64,000 nucleotides of DNA from Bacteroidota bacterium (lineage in GTDB: Bacteria > Bacteroidota > Bacteroidia > Chitinophagales > Chitinophagaceae). Each line of letters opens with the position of its first letter. Within the stretch, counting starts at the first letter, position 1. The translations under genes and the position numbers were made by a program. This document shows positions 1 to 10,385 of this stretch, piece by piece. The DNA lies in NCBI GenBank assembly GCA_013288945.1, contig JABDAZ010000001.1, positions 128,563-192,562 on the forward strand. Reading direction: 5' to 3'. The notes beneath the pieces are model-generated. The model was not told the DNA's origin. It saw only the letters and a program-made list of their open reading frames with translations, and searched no databases.

Positions 1-167
1 CCCGGTTCTTCTCCGCTAAACCTGCGCATTCCCTGCTCTGCATCGTCGTATACAAATGTGCTGGTTGCATAAATGGGAGTAAGGTGCGCATAATTTGGAT
101 CCTGCACATGGCCCGCATGAATTGCCAATGAACTAAAACCACTGAGCGGAAATTTTTTATCTGACAT
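1..167 (-). CDS. Cys/Met metabolism PLP-dependent enzyme, N-terminal part (cut by window edge)
   Basis: The minus strand reads an ATG at 165-167 followed by 55 codons that run off the left edge. The visible part contains SLAIHAGH, then a TPIYATSTFV stretch and a YDDAEQGMRRF stretch, which is the typical N-terminus of the trans-sulfuration family (cystathionine gamma-synthase, cystathionine gamma-lyase, methionine gamma-lyase, O-succinylhomoserine sulfhydrylase). These are cytoplasmic PLP enzymes of methionine and cysteine metabolism. The PLP lysine lies outside the window, so the exact member cannot be chosen. It is on the same strand as fabH, with a 99 bp gap, and lies downstream of it. Confidence 0.8.
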   Translation of the reverse strand, partial: MSDKKFPLSGFSSLAIHAGHVQDPNYAHLTPIYATSTFVYDDAEQGMRRFSGEEP

Positions 168-266
168 AATTTTATTAATAAGAAAGTAAAAACTGTAGAT
201 AATAAGATTGGTGAAAAAACAGCTTAAAACATTAATGAACTTTTGTTCATTAATAAAAAATTGAAA

Positions 267-1259
267 TCAATAACCCCATTTAACCCACGTGGCGCCCCAA
301 GTGAAACCGCCGCCAAATGCAGCAAGCACTAGATTGTCGCCTTTTTTTAACTGGCTTTCCCAATCGCACAAACACAATGGAATGGTTGCTGCTGTTGTAT
401 TTCCATAACGATGGATATTAATCATCACTTTTTCATTGGAAAGTCCCATGCGTTTTGCAGTGGCATCAATAATACGTTTGTTTGCCTGGTGTGGCACAAG
501 CCATGCAATATCTTCTGACTTTAAATTATTTTTTTCCATTAACTCGGCGCTTACATCGGCCATGCGGCTCACGGCATATTTAAATACTGTTTGCCCTTCC
601 TGAAAAATGTAATGATCTTTATTTGCAACAGTTTCATAAGAAGCTGGTTTTAATGAACCGCCGCCCTTCATATGTAAATAATTTTTTCCGCTGCCGTCGC
701 TTTTTAAAATACTGTCTAATATTCCGAAGCCTTCATAATTTGGCTCGAGCAAAACCGCGCCTGCGCCATCGCCAAAAATTACGCAGGTGCTGCGATCGCT
801 GTAATCAACAATGGCGCTCATTTTATCAGAACCTACAATAATTATTTTTTTATAACGGCCGCTTTCAATATACATCGCGCCGGTTGTTAATGCATATAAA
901 AACCCGCAACAGGCTGCGCTCATATCATAACCCCAAGCATTTTTTGCCCCGATTTTATCACACACAATATTTGCCGTTGCAGGAAAATACATATCGGGCG
1001 TAACGGTGGCCACAATCAAACAATCAATCTCCAGCGGATCAAGGTTTCTTTTTTTACACAATTCCAAAACTGCGGGAATACACAAATCAGACGTGGCTTT
1101 GCCGGTGCCTTTTAATATTCTTCTTTCTTCAACGCCGGTTCTTGTTTTAATCCATTCATCGTTGGTGTCAACCATTTTTTCAAGGTCGGCATTCGTTAAT
1201 TTATCTTCAGGTACAAAACCTCCGATGGCTGTAATTGCTGCGGTTATTTTTTGGCTCAT
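267..1259 (-). CDS. fabH: 3-oxoacyl-ACP synthase III (FabH)
   Basis: 330 residues, the usual length of KAS III, which condenses acetyl-CoA (or a branched acyl-CoA) with malonyl-ACP to start fatty acid synthesis in the cytoplasm. The catalytic triad is readable: Cys117 in the SAACCGF motif, His257 in VPHQAN and Asn287 in YGNTTAA. The C-terminus [11 protein letters not shown] is also typical of the family. In Bacteroidota FabH often primes iso-branched fatty acids, but substrate choice cannot be read here. The gene is divergent from ruvA; the 116 bp between the two starts must hold both promoters. Confidence 0.95.
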   Translation of the reverse strand: MSQKITAAITAIGGFVPEDKLTNADLEKMVDTNDEWIKTRTGVEERRILKGTGKATSDLCIPAVLELCKKRNLDPLEIDCLIVATVTPDMYFPATANIVCDKIGAKNAWGYDMSAACCGFLYALTTGAMYIESGRYKKIIIVGSDKMSAIVDYSDRSTCVIFGDGAGAVLLEPNYEGFGILDSILKSDGSGKNYLHMKGGGSLKPASYETVANKDHYIFQEGQTVFKYAVSRMADVSAELMEKNNLKSEDIAWLVPHQANKRIIDATAKRMGLSNEKVMINIHRYGNTTAATIPLCLCDWESQLKKGDNLVLAAFGGGFTWGATWVKWGY

Positions 1260-1375
1260 TATATTCCGTTCTTATTAATAAATTATTGTGGCAAAGGTGC
1301 TTTAAAATTTTTATTTGCTTTGCAAATTTAGGGATGCCCGTCTTATCTAAACATTTTTCAACTATTTTCGCGATT

Positions 1376-1960
1376 ATGATTGCTTTTTTGAGAGGGGATT
1401 TTGTACACAAAACACCTGCAACTGTTTTTATTGATGTTCACGGAGTTGGCTATGAAGTATTAATAAGCCTGAATACTTTTTCTAAAATTCAACATTTGGA
1501 AAAAGGTATTTTGCAAATTTATTTTCATGTGCGTGAAGATGCGCAAATACTTTTCGGCTTTTTTGATATTGACGAAAAAGAAATGTTTATTTTATTATTA
1601 AGCGTTTCCGGCGTTGGCGCTTCAACCGCGCGCATGATGCTTTCTTCTATGAAGCCCGATGAGATTGCGCGCGCCATTTTGCAGGGCAATACAAAACAGT
1701 TAGAAAGTATTAAAGGAATCGGAAGAAAATCTGCAGAAAGAATTATTTTAGAACTCCGCGATAAAGTCGGCAAAAACATACACGAATCAAATAATTCCCC
1801 ATTGATAAACAATACCTTGGAGCAAGATGCGTTAAATGCATTAATTGCCCTCGGAATAGCCAGAACTGCTGCCGAAATGGCCATCAAAAAAGTGATGGCT
1901 GCCGATGCCGGTTCTGACAAAGTTGAGGACATCATTAAGAAAGCCTTAAAATCTTTGTAG
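1376..1960 (+). CDS. ruvA: Holliday junction branch migration protein RuvA
   Basis: 194 residues from the ATG at 1376, the usual RuvA length. It begins MIAFLRGDFV and continues with the N-terminal OB fold (VFIDVHGVGYEV). Two helix-hairpin-helix motifs follow: SVSGVGASTARMML and SIKGIGRKSAERIILELR. The C-terminal three-helix domain that contacts RuvB ends in IIKKAL. RuvA holds the four-way junction while RuvB drives branch migration. The open frame extends upstream to 1235, but that stretch has no RuvA similarity and the -7-like box TATTTTCG at 1363-1370 sits just before the chosen ATG. sprA follows after 34 bp, a common arrangement in Bacteroidota. Confidence 0.95.
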   Translation: MIAFLRGDFVHKTPATVFIDVHGVGYEVLISLNTFSKIQHLEKGILQIYFHVREDAQILFGFFDIDEKEMFILLLSVSGVGASTARMMLSSMKPDEIARAILQGNTKQLESIKGIGRKSAERIILELRDKVGKNIHESNNSPLINNTLEQDALNALIALGIARTAAEMAIKKVMAADAGSDKVEDIIKKALKSL

Positions 1961-1994
1961 CCTATCGGAACTGATTTCTACCTAACTAATTCTT

Positions 1995-4900
1995 GTGAAG
2001 AGTTTGTCCCGTTTCTTATTTCGACTATTTTTTGCAACGGTATTGCTAACCGCCGTTTTGTTTGTGCTTTGCGCAAGCGCTTCGGCAAACCCGTATTTTA
2101 AAAGCGATACGATTATACCGTTAAAAAGACTGCCCGATTCGCTGCATTTTCCCATCAGCGACAGGAGGGGCGATATATTTACTACTCCCGATAATAATCC
2201 TTTCAATTTAAAAGACCCGAAAAATATTAAGGATTCGATTGAGTATGATCCAAAAACAAAACAATATTTTATTGTTGAAAAAATCGGAACGCATTATTAC
2301 CGCAAACCAACTTACCTAACCTTTGATGAATATTTGCGCATCAAATCGCAGCAGCTTGAAGATGATTATTTCCGCAAGCGCGCAGATATGTTAAGCGCAT
2401 TAAACAAGAAAAAACCGCAACCAAAATTATCAGTTACAGAAAGTTTATTCAACCGTCTTTTTGGAAACGCAAAACCTGATATTAAACCGCAGGGAAATGT
2501 TGATATTACCGCGGGCTATCAAGGACAAAACGTACAAAACCCGACACTTCCGGAAAGCGCGCGCAAAACCGGCGGCTTCGATTTTAATATGGATGCAAAC
2601 GTAAGTGTGCTTGGAAATATCGGCAATAAACTAAAACTGCCGATAACTTATAACACGCTTGCGAATTTCGATTTTATGAACCAGCTAAAACTGGATTATA
2701 CCGGCGGCCCGGATGAAATCATTAAAAAAATTGAAGCAGGAAATACTTCATTCACCACAAAAAGTACATTAATAACCAGCGCGCAATCTTTGTTTGGGTT
2801 AAAAACTCAGTTGCAGTTTGGTAAACTTTCTGTTACCGCAGTAATCGCAACACAGAAATCTCAAAGCCAGTCGCTTGGTTTGCAAGGCGGCGCTGCCACT
2901 ACAAATTTCCAGTTTAAGGCAGATGATTATGATGAAAACCGTAACTTTTTGCTGGCGCAATATTTTAAAAATAATTACAATAAGGCAATGCAAAGATTGC
3001 CAATTGTTACTTCACAAGTACAGATTTTGCGCATGGAAGTTTGGGTTACCAACCGCAATGGAATAACCGGCCAAATACAAGCGAGAGACGTTGTGGGTTT
3101 GATGGATTTGGGAGAATCTACTCCGTATAATAAAAATATTCATGCACAAAGCGGTTTGGCTTATCCATTTAATGATGCCAATGATGAGTACCGCAGGATT
3201 ATTAATGACCCTAACAGCCGTGTTTCATCAACAGCTATTAATAAATTAAATTCATTAGGCTTAACGCAGGTGCAGGATTTTGAAAAGGTGTATGCAAAAA
3301 AACTGGATTCATCGGCGTATACTTTTTCTCCGCAAATTGGTTTTATTACATTAACGCAACAGTTGCAGCCAGATGATGTGCTGGCAGTTGCTTATCAATA
3401 TAGTTACAACGGGCAAATTTACCAGGTTGGTGAATTTTCTCAGGATATCCCGCCAGATACTACGGCCGGAAATTATTCAGGTTCTTCAAAAGTGCTGTAC
3501 TTAAAATTGCTGAAAGCAACTTCTCAGCGCACCAACCTTCCTATCTGGAACCTGATGATGAAAAATATTTATACGCTGAAAACCGGCACAGGCAACGTTC
3601 TTACAAATGTTCAGCCAGCAGGTTTCCAGTTAAACATATTATATGACGAACCAAGCAAAGGGCAAAAAAGATATTTGCCTGCCGGCGATAAAGTTGGCGT
3701 TCCATTATTAAGCGTATTGAATTTAGATCGTTTAAACAGCCACAACGATCCGCAACCGGATGGTGTGTTTGATTATTTGGAAGGTTATACAATCATCTCA
3801 ACCCAGGGCAGGATTATATTTCCCGTCCTTCAACCGTTTGGGAGGGACCTTGATTCGCTTGCTTTCCAAAACTCGCAATCCATTGCACCAACCTATATCT
3901 TTCATCAATTGTATGATACAATCAAAGCCGTTGCGCAAACTTTTGCAAATGTCGATCGGTATATTATTAGCGGTATTGCGAAAGGACAAGCAACTTCAGA
4001 TATTTCGCTTGGCGCATTAAATGTGCCGCCTGGTTCTGTTGTTGTAACTGCCGGCGGACAAACATTAAGAGAAAACGTAGATTATATTGTTGATTATAAT
4101 TTGGGAACGGTAAAAGTTATTAACCAGGCCATCACCAACTCCGGCGTGCCCGTTAATGTTAAGTTTGAAAACAACGCAAGTTTTGGCACACAGCAAAGAA
4201 GTTTTACCGGCGTTCGCCTCGATTATCTGGCAACAAATACAGCTAAAGAATCCTTTAATATCGGCGCCACTTTTGAGCGTTTAAAAGAACGCCCTTATTT
4301 TACCAAAACAAATTATGGTGAAGATCCAATCGACAATGTGATGTATGGAACTGATATCAATTATCGTTCGCAATTGCCGCAGGTAACGCGTTTTCTTAAT
4401 AAATTTTATTCAACAAAAGAAAGCAGTACCATCACCGCTTATGGTGAAGATGCATTTTTAAAACCCGGCCATCCTGCGCAAATTGGTAAAGGCAGCAGCG
4501 GAACAATTTATATTGATGATTTTGAAGGGTCGACAAGTTCCATTGATTTGCGTTTTCCATTAACAAGCTGGGCGCTTGCTTCAACGCCGCAAAACAACGG
4601 GCTTTTTCCCGAAGCTACTTTAAATGATTCTCTTGCTTATGGATACAACCGCGCAAAATTGGCGTGGTATAATATTGAACCAACCTTGCAGGACAATACA
4701 AATTCAAACAACCCGGTTGCCGGTTATCAAAATTTTGCTGATCCGCGCATCGCCGCCGTGAGTGTGCAACAATTATTTCCGCAACAAACGCCGCAATTCG
4801 GGCAAGCGCAATTGGTAACTTTTGACCTTGCTTATTATCCAACAGAAAAAGGCCCTTATAATTTTGAAGTTAAGCCAACAGCAATTTCTGCAGGTACAGA

Positions 4901-6566
4901 CCCAAATACAGGAAAATTATTAAAACCAGCTTCGCGATGGGGCGGAATAATGCGTTCAATTGACCAGACAGATTTTGAAACCAATAATATTCAGTATATA
5001 GAATTCTGGATGCAAAACCCGTTTTTATTAAACAGGAGCAGCGCCGGCGGCCAGTTGTATTTTGATTTGGGAAGTGTGTCTGAAGACATTGTTCAGGATG
5101 GGAAAAAAATGTATGAAAATGGTTTGCCAACACCAAATATTACTGCAGCCACAGATACATCCGTTTGGGGACGAGTGCCACTCAACCCGATACAAGTTAC
5201 CAATGCATTCAGTAATGATCCAACAGATCGGCCTTACCAGGATGTGGGTTTTGACGGCCTTAATGATGATAGTGAAAGGGTTCATTTCAACAATTATTTA
5301 AGCCGCGTTGCCGCAAGTTTTGGAACAGGTTCCGGTGTTTATCAAAAAGCATTGAATGATCCATCAAATGACAACTTTGTAAACTACCGCGATGCAACTT
5401 ACGATGCAGCAAAAACTGATATTCTTGGCCGTTATAAAAACATTAATAACCCGCAGGGAAACTCGCCTGTTGCTTCAACCGGTTCGCAATATGTAAGTGC
5501 AGCAACCATGTATCCTGACCAGGAAGATTTGAACCATGATAATACATTAAACCAGTTAGAAGCTTATTTTGAATACAAAGTAAACCTTGCGCCAGACAGC
5601 ATGAGAGTTGGATCAAGTTTTATCACAGACAGTATTTCTTTTACGCCGAGTGGCGGTGTAAACCAATCTTGGTACCAGTTCAGGATTCCTATTAATGCGT
5701 ATAATAAAAACGTTGGCAACATTCCGGATTTTAAATCAATCCAGTTTATGAGAATGTTCCTTAATGGTTTCAGCGATACTTCTGCTGTCGTTTTTCGTTT
5801 TGCAGAATTGCAATTAATAAGAGATTCATGGCGCAATTTCAGTTACGTTTTAGATACTACCGGAAACTATACTTTGCTGCCGGTTACCAGCACAACTTCT
5901 TTTAATGTAACGGCTGTTAATATCGAACAAAACAGTACGCGCACGCCAATTCCTTATGTAATTCCGCCGGGCATTCAGCGCCAGCAATCATTAAGCACAA
6001 ACAATACAAATGTGTTGCTTAATGAACAGGCGATGAGTTTGCAAATATGTAATCTCGCAAATGGCGATGCGCGCGGAGTTTATAAAACAGTAAACCTCGA
6101 TTTGCGCAAATATGGAAAGATGGATATGTTCATCCATGCAGAATCTGCGCAAACACAAACAAGCTTTAATGATTTTGATTTGTACGCTGTAATCCGCCTT
6201 GGTAGCGACTTTATAAGCAATTATTATGAAATACAAATACCGCTTCGCAAAACAATTTGGGGCGCAACATCTGCTACAGACATTTGGCCGGATTCGAATG
6301 CGCTTAATCTAAACCTGAACCGTTTGATACAATTAAAAACGGATAGAAATGCGAACGGAACTTCAGGCAATTATTTTAAAGAAACAGATGCGAACGGAAA
6401 AATATATGCGATTTTGGGTAACCCGAATCTTGGCCAGGTGCAGGCATTTTTCCTTGGCGTAAAAAATGTTCGCCAACCAAATCCGATATGTACAGAAATA
6501 TGGTTTGATGAATTGCGTTTGTCGGAGATTAATGATGAAGGCGTTGGGCTGCAATTGGAAGGGTAG
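1995..6566 (+). CDS. sprA: Cell surface/gliding motility protein SprA, N-terminal part (frameshifted)
   Basis: 1523 residues from a GTG start, with a signal peptide (basic MKSLSR, hydrophobic core, cleavage near ASANP). SprA is the very large outer-membrane translocon of the type IX secretion system and is needed for gliding in flavobacteria. Intact family members are about 2,300-2,500 residues. This frame stops at 6564-6566, directly after the conserved FDELRLSEINDEG. Adding one G between 6542 and 6543 would give EGGWAAIGRVDMKLADLG and join the next frame, making a 2,411-residue protein. From Val1517 on, the listed translation is therefore out of frame. The cause is either a real one-base deletion or an assembly error. 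It lies just downstream of ruvA and may be cotranscribed with it. Confidence 0.9.
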   Translation: MKSLSRFLFRLFFATVLLTAVLFVLCASASANPYFKSDTIIPLKRLPDSLHFPISDRRGDIFTTPDNNPFNLKDPKNIKDSIEYDPKTKQYFIVEKIGTHYYRKPTYLTFDEYLRIKSQQLEDDYFRKRADMLSALNKKKPQPKLSVTESLFNRLFGNAKPDIKPQGNVDITAGYQGQNVQNPTLPESARKTGGFDFNMDANVSVLGNIGNKLKLPITYNTLANFDFMNQLKLDYTGGPDEIIKKIEAGNTSFTTKSTLITSAQSLFGLKTQLQFGKLSVTAVIATQKSQSQSLGLQGGAATTNFQFKADDYDENRNFLLAQYFKNNYNKAMQRLPIVTSQVQILRMEVWVTNRNGITGQIQARDVVGLMDLGESTPYNKNIHAQSGLAYPFNDANDEYRRIINDPNSRVSSTAINKLNSLGLTQVQDFEKVYAKKLDSSAYTFSPQIGFITLTQQLQPDDVLAVAYQYSYNGQIYQVGEFSQDIPPDTTAGNYSGSSKVLYLKLLKATSQRTNLPIWNLMMKNIYTLKTGTGNVLTNVQPAGFQLNILYDEPSKGQKRYLPAGDKVGVPLLSVLNLDRLNSHNDPQPDGVFDYLEGYTIISTQGRIIFPVLQPFGRDLDSLAFQNSQSIAPTYIFHQLYDTIKAVAQTFANVDRYIISGIAKGQATSDISLGALNVPPGSVVVTAGGQTLRENVDYIVDYNLGTVKVINQAITNSGVPVNVKFENNASFGTQQRSFTGVRLDYLATNTAKESFNIGATFERLKERPYFTKTNYGEDPIDNVMYGTDINYRSQLPQVTRFLNKFYSTKESSTITAYGEDAFLKPGHPAQIGKGSSGTIYIDDFEGSTSSIDLRFPLTSWALASTPQNNGLFPEATLNDSLAYGYNRAKLAWYNIEPTLQDNTNSNNPVAGYQNFADPRIAAVSVQQLFPQQTPQFGQAQLVTFDLAYYPTEKGPYNFEVKPTAISAGTDPNTGKLLKPASRWGGIMRSIDQTDFETNNIQYIEFWMQNPFLLNRSSAGGQLYFDLGSVSEDIVQDGKKMYENGLPTPNITAATDTSVWGRVPLNPIQVTNAFSNDPTDRPYQDVGFDGLNDDSERVHFNNYLSRVAASFGTGSGVYQKALNDPSNDNFVNYRDATYDAAKTDILGRYKNINNPQGNSPVASTGSQYVSAATMYPDQEDLNHDNTLNQLEAYFEYKVNLAPDSMRVGSSFITDSISFTPSGGVNQSWYQFRIPINAYNKNVGNIPDFKSIQFMRMFLNGFSDTSAVVFRFAELQLIRDSWRNFSYVLDTTGNYTLLPVTSTTSFNVTAVNIEQNSTRTPIPYVIPPGIQRQQSLSTNNTNVLLNEQAMSLQICNLANGDARGVYKTVNLDLRKYGKMDMFIHAESAQTQTSFNDFDLYAVIRLGSDFISNYYEIQIPLRKTIWGATSATDIWPDSNALNLNLNRLIQLKTDRNANGTSGNYFKETDANGKIYAILGNPNLGQVQAFFLGVKNVRQPNPICTEIWFDELRLSEINDEGVGLQLEG
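6540..6546 (+). other. Apparent 1-bp deletion site inside sprA
   Basis: The sequence here reads GGCGTTG followed by GG. Family-conserved protein sequence is recovered on both sides only if one G is added after GGC, giving codons GGC GGT TGG GCT. No X-XXY-YYZ slippery heptamer is visible, which argues against programmed -1 frameshifting. Confidence 0.75.
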
Positions 6567-6568
6567 AT

Positions 6569-9229
6569 ATGAAACTTGCTGATCTCGGAACGGTTTATAT
6601 TTCCGGCAGCCATAAATCTGCAGGTTTCGGAACAATTGATCAGCACATTAATGAACGTTCTACAGATAATATTACACAGGTTGATGGCGCCGCAAATTTG
6701 CAATTAGGAAAACTGTTGCCAAAAAAAGCAGCCATTTCTGTTCCGATGTATGCAAGTATCTCTACATTAACAAGCAAGCCGGAATATGATCCGTTTGATT
6801 TGGATATAAAATTAAAAGATAAGCTGAAAGCCGCGCCGGCAAAGGAACGTGACTCGATCAAAGAACAAGCCGTTGATGCCACCACAATTAAAACAGTCAA
6901 TTTTACCAATGTTAAAAAGAACAATGTTTCAGGTAAAAAATTAAAACCCTGGAGCATCGAAAATTTTGATTTGAGTTATTCATATACCCGATCAGAACAC
7001 CATAATGCTATTGCGGTAGAAGATGAATATATTACCAACAAAGGTGGCCTGGGTTACAATTATATTCATACACCAAAATTTTTGCAACCATTTCAAAAAA
7101 GAATTAAATCGAGATCGAAATGGTATTCGCTTGTTAAAGATCTCAACATTAATCCGGTGCCATCGGTATTGAGTTTCAGGGCAGATGTGAACCGGCAATT
7201 CGGCGCCTATCGTTCACGGAATATTGGCGGCCCGCAAAATATTTTGCCGGAAACTTATAATAAGTTTTTCAATTTTAACCGCAACTATGTTTTGAGATGG
7301 GATTTGACAAGATCATTAAACCTTGATTTTTCTGCCATTAATCTCGCAGTTGTTGATGAAGACAGCGGCAGGCTGAATAAAAATGGCCGCAGCAAAATGT
7401 GGAACAATTTTTTAAAAGGCGGCAGAAATCTTTCTTACCAGCAAACTACAAATATTTCCTACGCGTTGCCAACGGCAAAACTTCCATTAATAGATTGGAC
7501 AACCATCCGCGTTGGTTACAGTTCTACTTATAGCTGGACGGCTGCATCTTTACTTGCAACAACACTTGGAAATACGTTGCAAAACACGCAGCAAAAAAAT
7601 GTAACTGCCGAACTTGATTTTACAAAACTCTACACCAAATGGCGATGGATGCGCGCGCTCGAAATAAGCCCGGCAAAAAATGCGCCGCCAAAAACCAATA
7701 CAATCGGAAAAAATACACCTGATGTTCCGAAAAATAAAAATGATACAACCAAGAATAAAACCGTTTTAAAAAATCCAAACACACCAGCGCAACTTAACGG
7801 CCTTGAAAAAGGTTTGGGAAGAATATTAACTGCGTTGAAACATGTTAATATCAATTATTCTGAAAATTCTTCATCAACCATTAATGGTTATTTAGACAGC
7901 ACGCAATTGCTAGGAATGGATCTTAAAACCGGTGAACCTGGTTTGGGTTATATTTTTGGCAAACAACCAGGCAGAGGTTTTGTAGATCACCTTGCGCAAA
8001 AAGGATTAATAACGCATGATACAACTTTGAATTTTCAAAACCTGCAAGCCTTTAATCAGAAGCTGAGCATCACTGCACAAATACAACCCGTAAGAGATTT
8101 AAGTATTGATCTAAGCTTTGATAAAAATTTTGGAAAAACATATTCAGAATTGTTTAAGGATACAATTGGCAACGGAAGCTATGCGCACCTGAATCCCTAT
8201 ACTGGCGGCACTTTCAGCGTAAGCTTTATTTCTATAAAAACATTATTTGAAAAAAATTCGCCCGACCAGGTTTCCGGAACTTTTCAAAAATTTGAAGGTT
8301 ATCGCGCTATAATTTCTGATCGTTTGGGAAATAAAAATCCATATTCAGGATCGCAGGGCGCAGATGGATTTTATAAAGGTTACGGGCAATATTCGCAGGA
8401 TGTATTAATACCTGCATTCATCGCCGCGTACACTGGAAAAGATCCTAAAAAGATTTCATTAATAGATGAAACAAATTCGAGTATTCGTTCCAATCCTTTT
8501 TCCGGTTATTTGCCAAGGCCGAATTGGCGCATCGCTTACAATGGTTTAAGCAAACTGCCGTTTTTTGATAAAATTTTTACAAGTTTTAATATAACCAATG
8601 CATACACAAGTACGCTAAGTATGGGCGGTTTCACTTCATCATTATTATACCAGGATCCTTTTGGCATTCGTTATCCAGGATTTATAGATACAACTTCCGG
8701 CAATTTTGTTCCGTTTTTTGCGGTGCCGAACATAACTATTACAGAACAATTTGCGCCGCTGTTAAATATCGATATGCAATTTGTAAACCAGTTGCAGGCG
8801 CGCATTGGCTTTAATAAATCAAGGCAGTTAAGTTTGAGTATGATCGATTATCAAATGACCGAAAGCCGCTCAACAGAATTTACAATTGGTGGTGGTTGGA
8901 AGAAAAAAGGTTTGCCCATTCCATTTAAAATAAAAATGCCAGGCAAAACGGAAGCCTCGAAAAAATTAGATAATACATTAACCTTTCGCCTTGATATAAG
9001 CATCCGCGACGATGTGACCTCAAACACATATCTCGATCAAACGGCTGCATTGCCAACAGGCGGACAAAAAGTAATTACCATTTCGCCATCGATTGATTAT
9101 GTATTAAGCAACCGCATTAATATGAAATTATATTTCGATCAAAGAAGGGTTGATCCAAAAATATCAAGCTCGCCGCCAATTACAACAACACGCGGCGGTT
9201 TGCAAATACGCATTTCATTAGCGCCATAA
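6569..9229 (+). CDS. sprA: SprA, C-terminal part (other side of the frameshift)
   Basis: 886 residues that open with KLADLGTVYISGSHKSAGFG and continue with INERS, the family's central region, then a long series of beta-strands typical of the outer-membrane barrel, ending in RISLAP. There is no signal peptide and no independent start context, so this is not a separate gene. The frame differs by one base from the upstream fragment, and a single inserted G near 6543 restores continuity. Family knowledge: the C-terminal half completes the huge SprA barrel through which T9SS cargo passes. A strong stem-loop follows the stop at 9252-9294. Confidence 0.88.
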   Translation: MKLADLGTVYISGSHKSAGFGTIDQHINERSTDNITQVDGAANLQLGKLLPKKAAISVPMYASISTLTSKPEYDPFDLDIKLKDKLKAAPAKERDSIKEQAVDATTIKTVNFTNVKKNNVSGKKLKPWSIENFDLSYSYTRSEHHNAIAVEDEYITNKGGLGYNYIHTPKFLQPFQKRIKSRSKWYSLVKDLNINPVPSVLSFRADVNRQFGAYRSRNIGGPQNILPETYNKFFNFNRNYVLRWDLTRSLNLDFSAINLAVVDEDSGRLNKNGRSKMWNNFLKGGRNLSYQQTTNISYALPTAKLPLIDWTTIRVGYSSTYSWTAASLLATTLGNTLQNTQQKNVTAELDFTKLYTKWRWMRALEISPAKNAPPKTNTIGKNTPDVPKNKNDTTKNKTVLKNPNTPAQLNGLEKGLGRILTALKHVNINYSENSSSTINGYLDSTQLLGMDLKTGEPGLGYIFGKQPGRGFVDHLAQKGLITHDTTLNFQNLQAFNQKLSITAQIQPVRDLSIDLSFDKNFGKTYSELFKDTIGNGSYAHLNPYTGGTFSVSFISIKTLFEKNSPDQVSGTFQKFEGYRAIISDRLGNKNPYSGSQGADGFYKGYGQYSQDVLIPAFIAAYTGKDPKKISLIDETNSSIRSNPFSGYLPRPNWRIAYNGLSKLPFFDKIFTSFNITNAYTSTLSMGGFTSSLLYQDPFGIRYPGFIDTTSGNFVPFFAVPNITITEQFAPLLNIDMQFVNQLQARIGFNKSRQLSLSMIDYQMTESRSTEFTIGGGWKKKGLPIPFKIKMPGKTEASKKLDNTLTFRLDISIRDDVTSNTYLDQTAALPTGGQKVITISPSIDYVLSNRINMKLYFDQRRVDPKISSSPPITTTRGGLQIRISLAP

Positions 9230-9251
9230 AAACTTATTAATAAACTTTTGC

Positions 9252-9294
9252 CAGTTGGCGGATTAATAAATTGAAAATATTAATCCGCCAACTG
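9252..9294 (+). terminator. 17-bp perfect stem-loop after sprA
   Basis: Arms 9252-9268 and 9278-9294 are exact reverse complements (17 bp, AT-rich base and a CAGTTGGCGG tip) around a 9-base loop. It lies 22 bp past the sprA stop. There is no long T-run directly after it, so it may act as an mRNA-stabilising or weakly terminating structure. Confidence 0.6.
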
Positions 9295-9355
9295 CATCTG
9301 CCAACCATCATCTCATTTCTCTCCGCTATCTTTATATAAATACTTTAATCAACAC

Positions 9356-10273
9356 ATGCAAAACCTGGTTTCCATTTGCATTCCTGCATATAAGAGAACA
9401 ATATTTTTAAAACGGTTGCTGGATTCAATCGCCACTCAAATCTATAAAAATTTTGAAGTAATTGTTACAGATGACAGCCCGGATGATGATGTAAAACAAT
9501 TGTGTGATTTGTATACTAATCAATTCACTTTATTTTATTACCGGAATATTAAACAACTAGGAACGCCTGAAAACTGGAACGAAGCGATAAGAAAATCGAA
9601 TACGCCATGGATAAAAATAATGCATGATGATGATTGGTTTACTGATGAAAAAAGTTTGCATGAATTTATTAATGCGATCGAAAAAAATCCATCATCATCA
9701 TTTATTTTTTCTGCGTATAAAAATGTTTTTATTAATGAAAATAAAACGAAAGATATTTTTATTAATACCTTTCGTTACAACATGCTTTGCAAAAAACCCG
9801 TCACACTTTTTTCTGAAAATAGTATTGGCCCGCCAAGTTGTGTAATTTTTAAAAAGAATAATATTTTGTTCGATAACAAATTTCAATGGGTTGTGGACTT
9901 TGATTTTTACATCCGTTATTTATTGTCGGCAAAACCATTTTATATAAAAAAAGTATTAATAAATATCGGCATCAGCGATACGCAGGTAACGCAACAAAGT
10001 TTTAGAAAACCGGAAATAGAAATTCCAGAAAATTTTTTGCTGCTGCAAAAAGTTGGCTCAGCGCAGTTAAAAAATATTTTGGTTTTTGATGCTTGGTGGC
10101 GCTTAATAAGAAATTTGAAAATTAAAAATATAGCGTATATAAAAAGCTTTGGTTACAATGGAGATGTGCCAGAAAAAATTATTTCCATCATAAATTTTCA
10201 AAATAAAATCCCTTCATCAATTTTAAATATTGGCATCGTTTCAAAGTTATTAATGTTGATTTGTTTTCTGTAA
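9356..10273 (+). CDS. Glycosyltransferase family 2 protein
   Basis: 305 residues. It begins with the GT2/GT-A signature VSICIPAYKR, a Rossmann-like VIVTDDSPDDD segment (Asp39-Asp40), and the metal-binding HDDDW motif at residues 90-94. Such enzymes transfer sugars from nucleotide donors during polysaccharide or glycan synthesis at the cytoplasmic face of the membrane. No membrane segment is clear apart from a hydrophobic C-terminal stretch. It lies among other glycosyltransferases on the opposite strand (11.3-13.6 kb). Donor and acceptor cannot be predicted. The gene is very AT-rich with long A and T runs, unlike sprA. Confidence 0.85.
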   Translation: MQNLVSICIPAYKRTIFLKRLLDSIATQIYKNFEVIVTDDSPDDDVKQLCDLYTNQFTLFYYRNIKQLGTPENWNEAIRKSNTPWIKIMHDDDWFTDEKSLHEFINAIEKNPSSSFIFSAYKNVFINENKTKDIFINTFRYNMLCKKPVTLFSENSIGPPSCVIFKKNNILFDNKFQWVVDFDFYIRYLLSAKPFYIKKVLINIGISDTQVTQQSFRKPEIEIPENFLLLQKVGSAQLKNILVFDAWWRLIRNLKIKNIAYIKSFGYNGDVPEKIISIINFQNKIPSSILNIGIVSKLLMLICFL

Positions 10274-10385
10274 AGTGCGCCAGTAAAGCGTTTCAGCCGA
10301 AATTATTTTTTTGTAAATAAGTGTATAATCGTTTGCATTTATTAGATAAGTGAAAGATTATATTTACTTTGCGCAAAAAACTAAA

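Noticed and set aside
1235..1375. N-terminal extension of RuvA
   Set aside because: No RuvA similarity; overlaps the fabH start and the shared promoter region.
6537..6566. Programmed frameshift in sprA
   Set aside because: No slippery heptamer or downstream pseudoknot can be made out; a one-base loss explains the data more simply.
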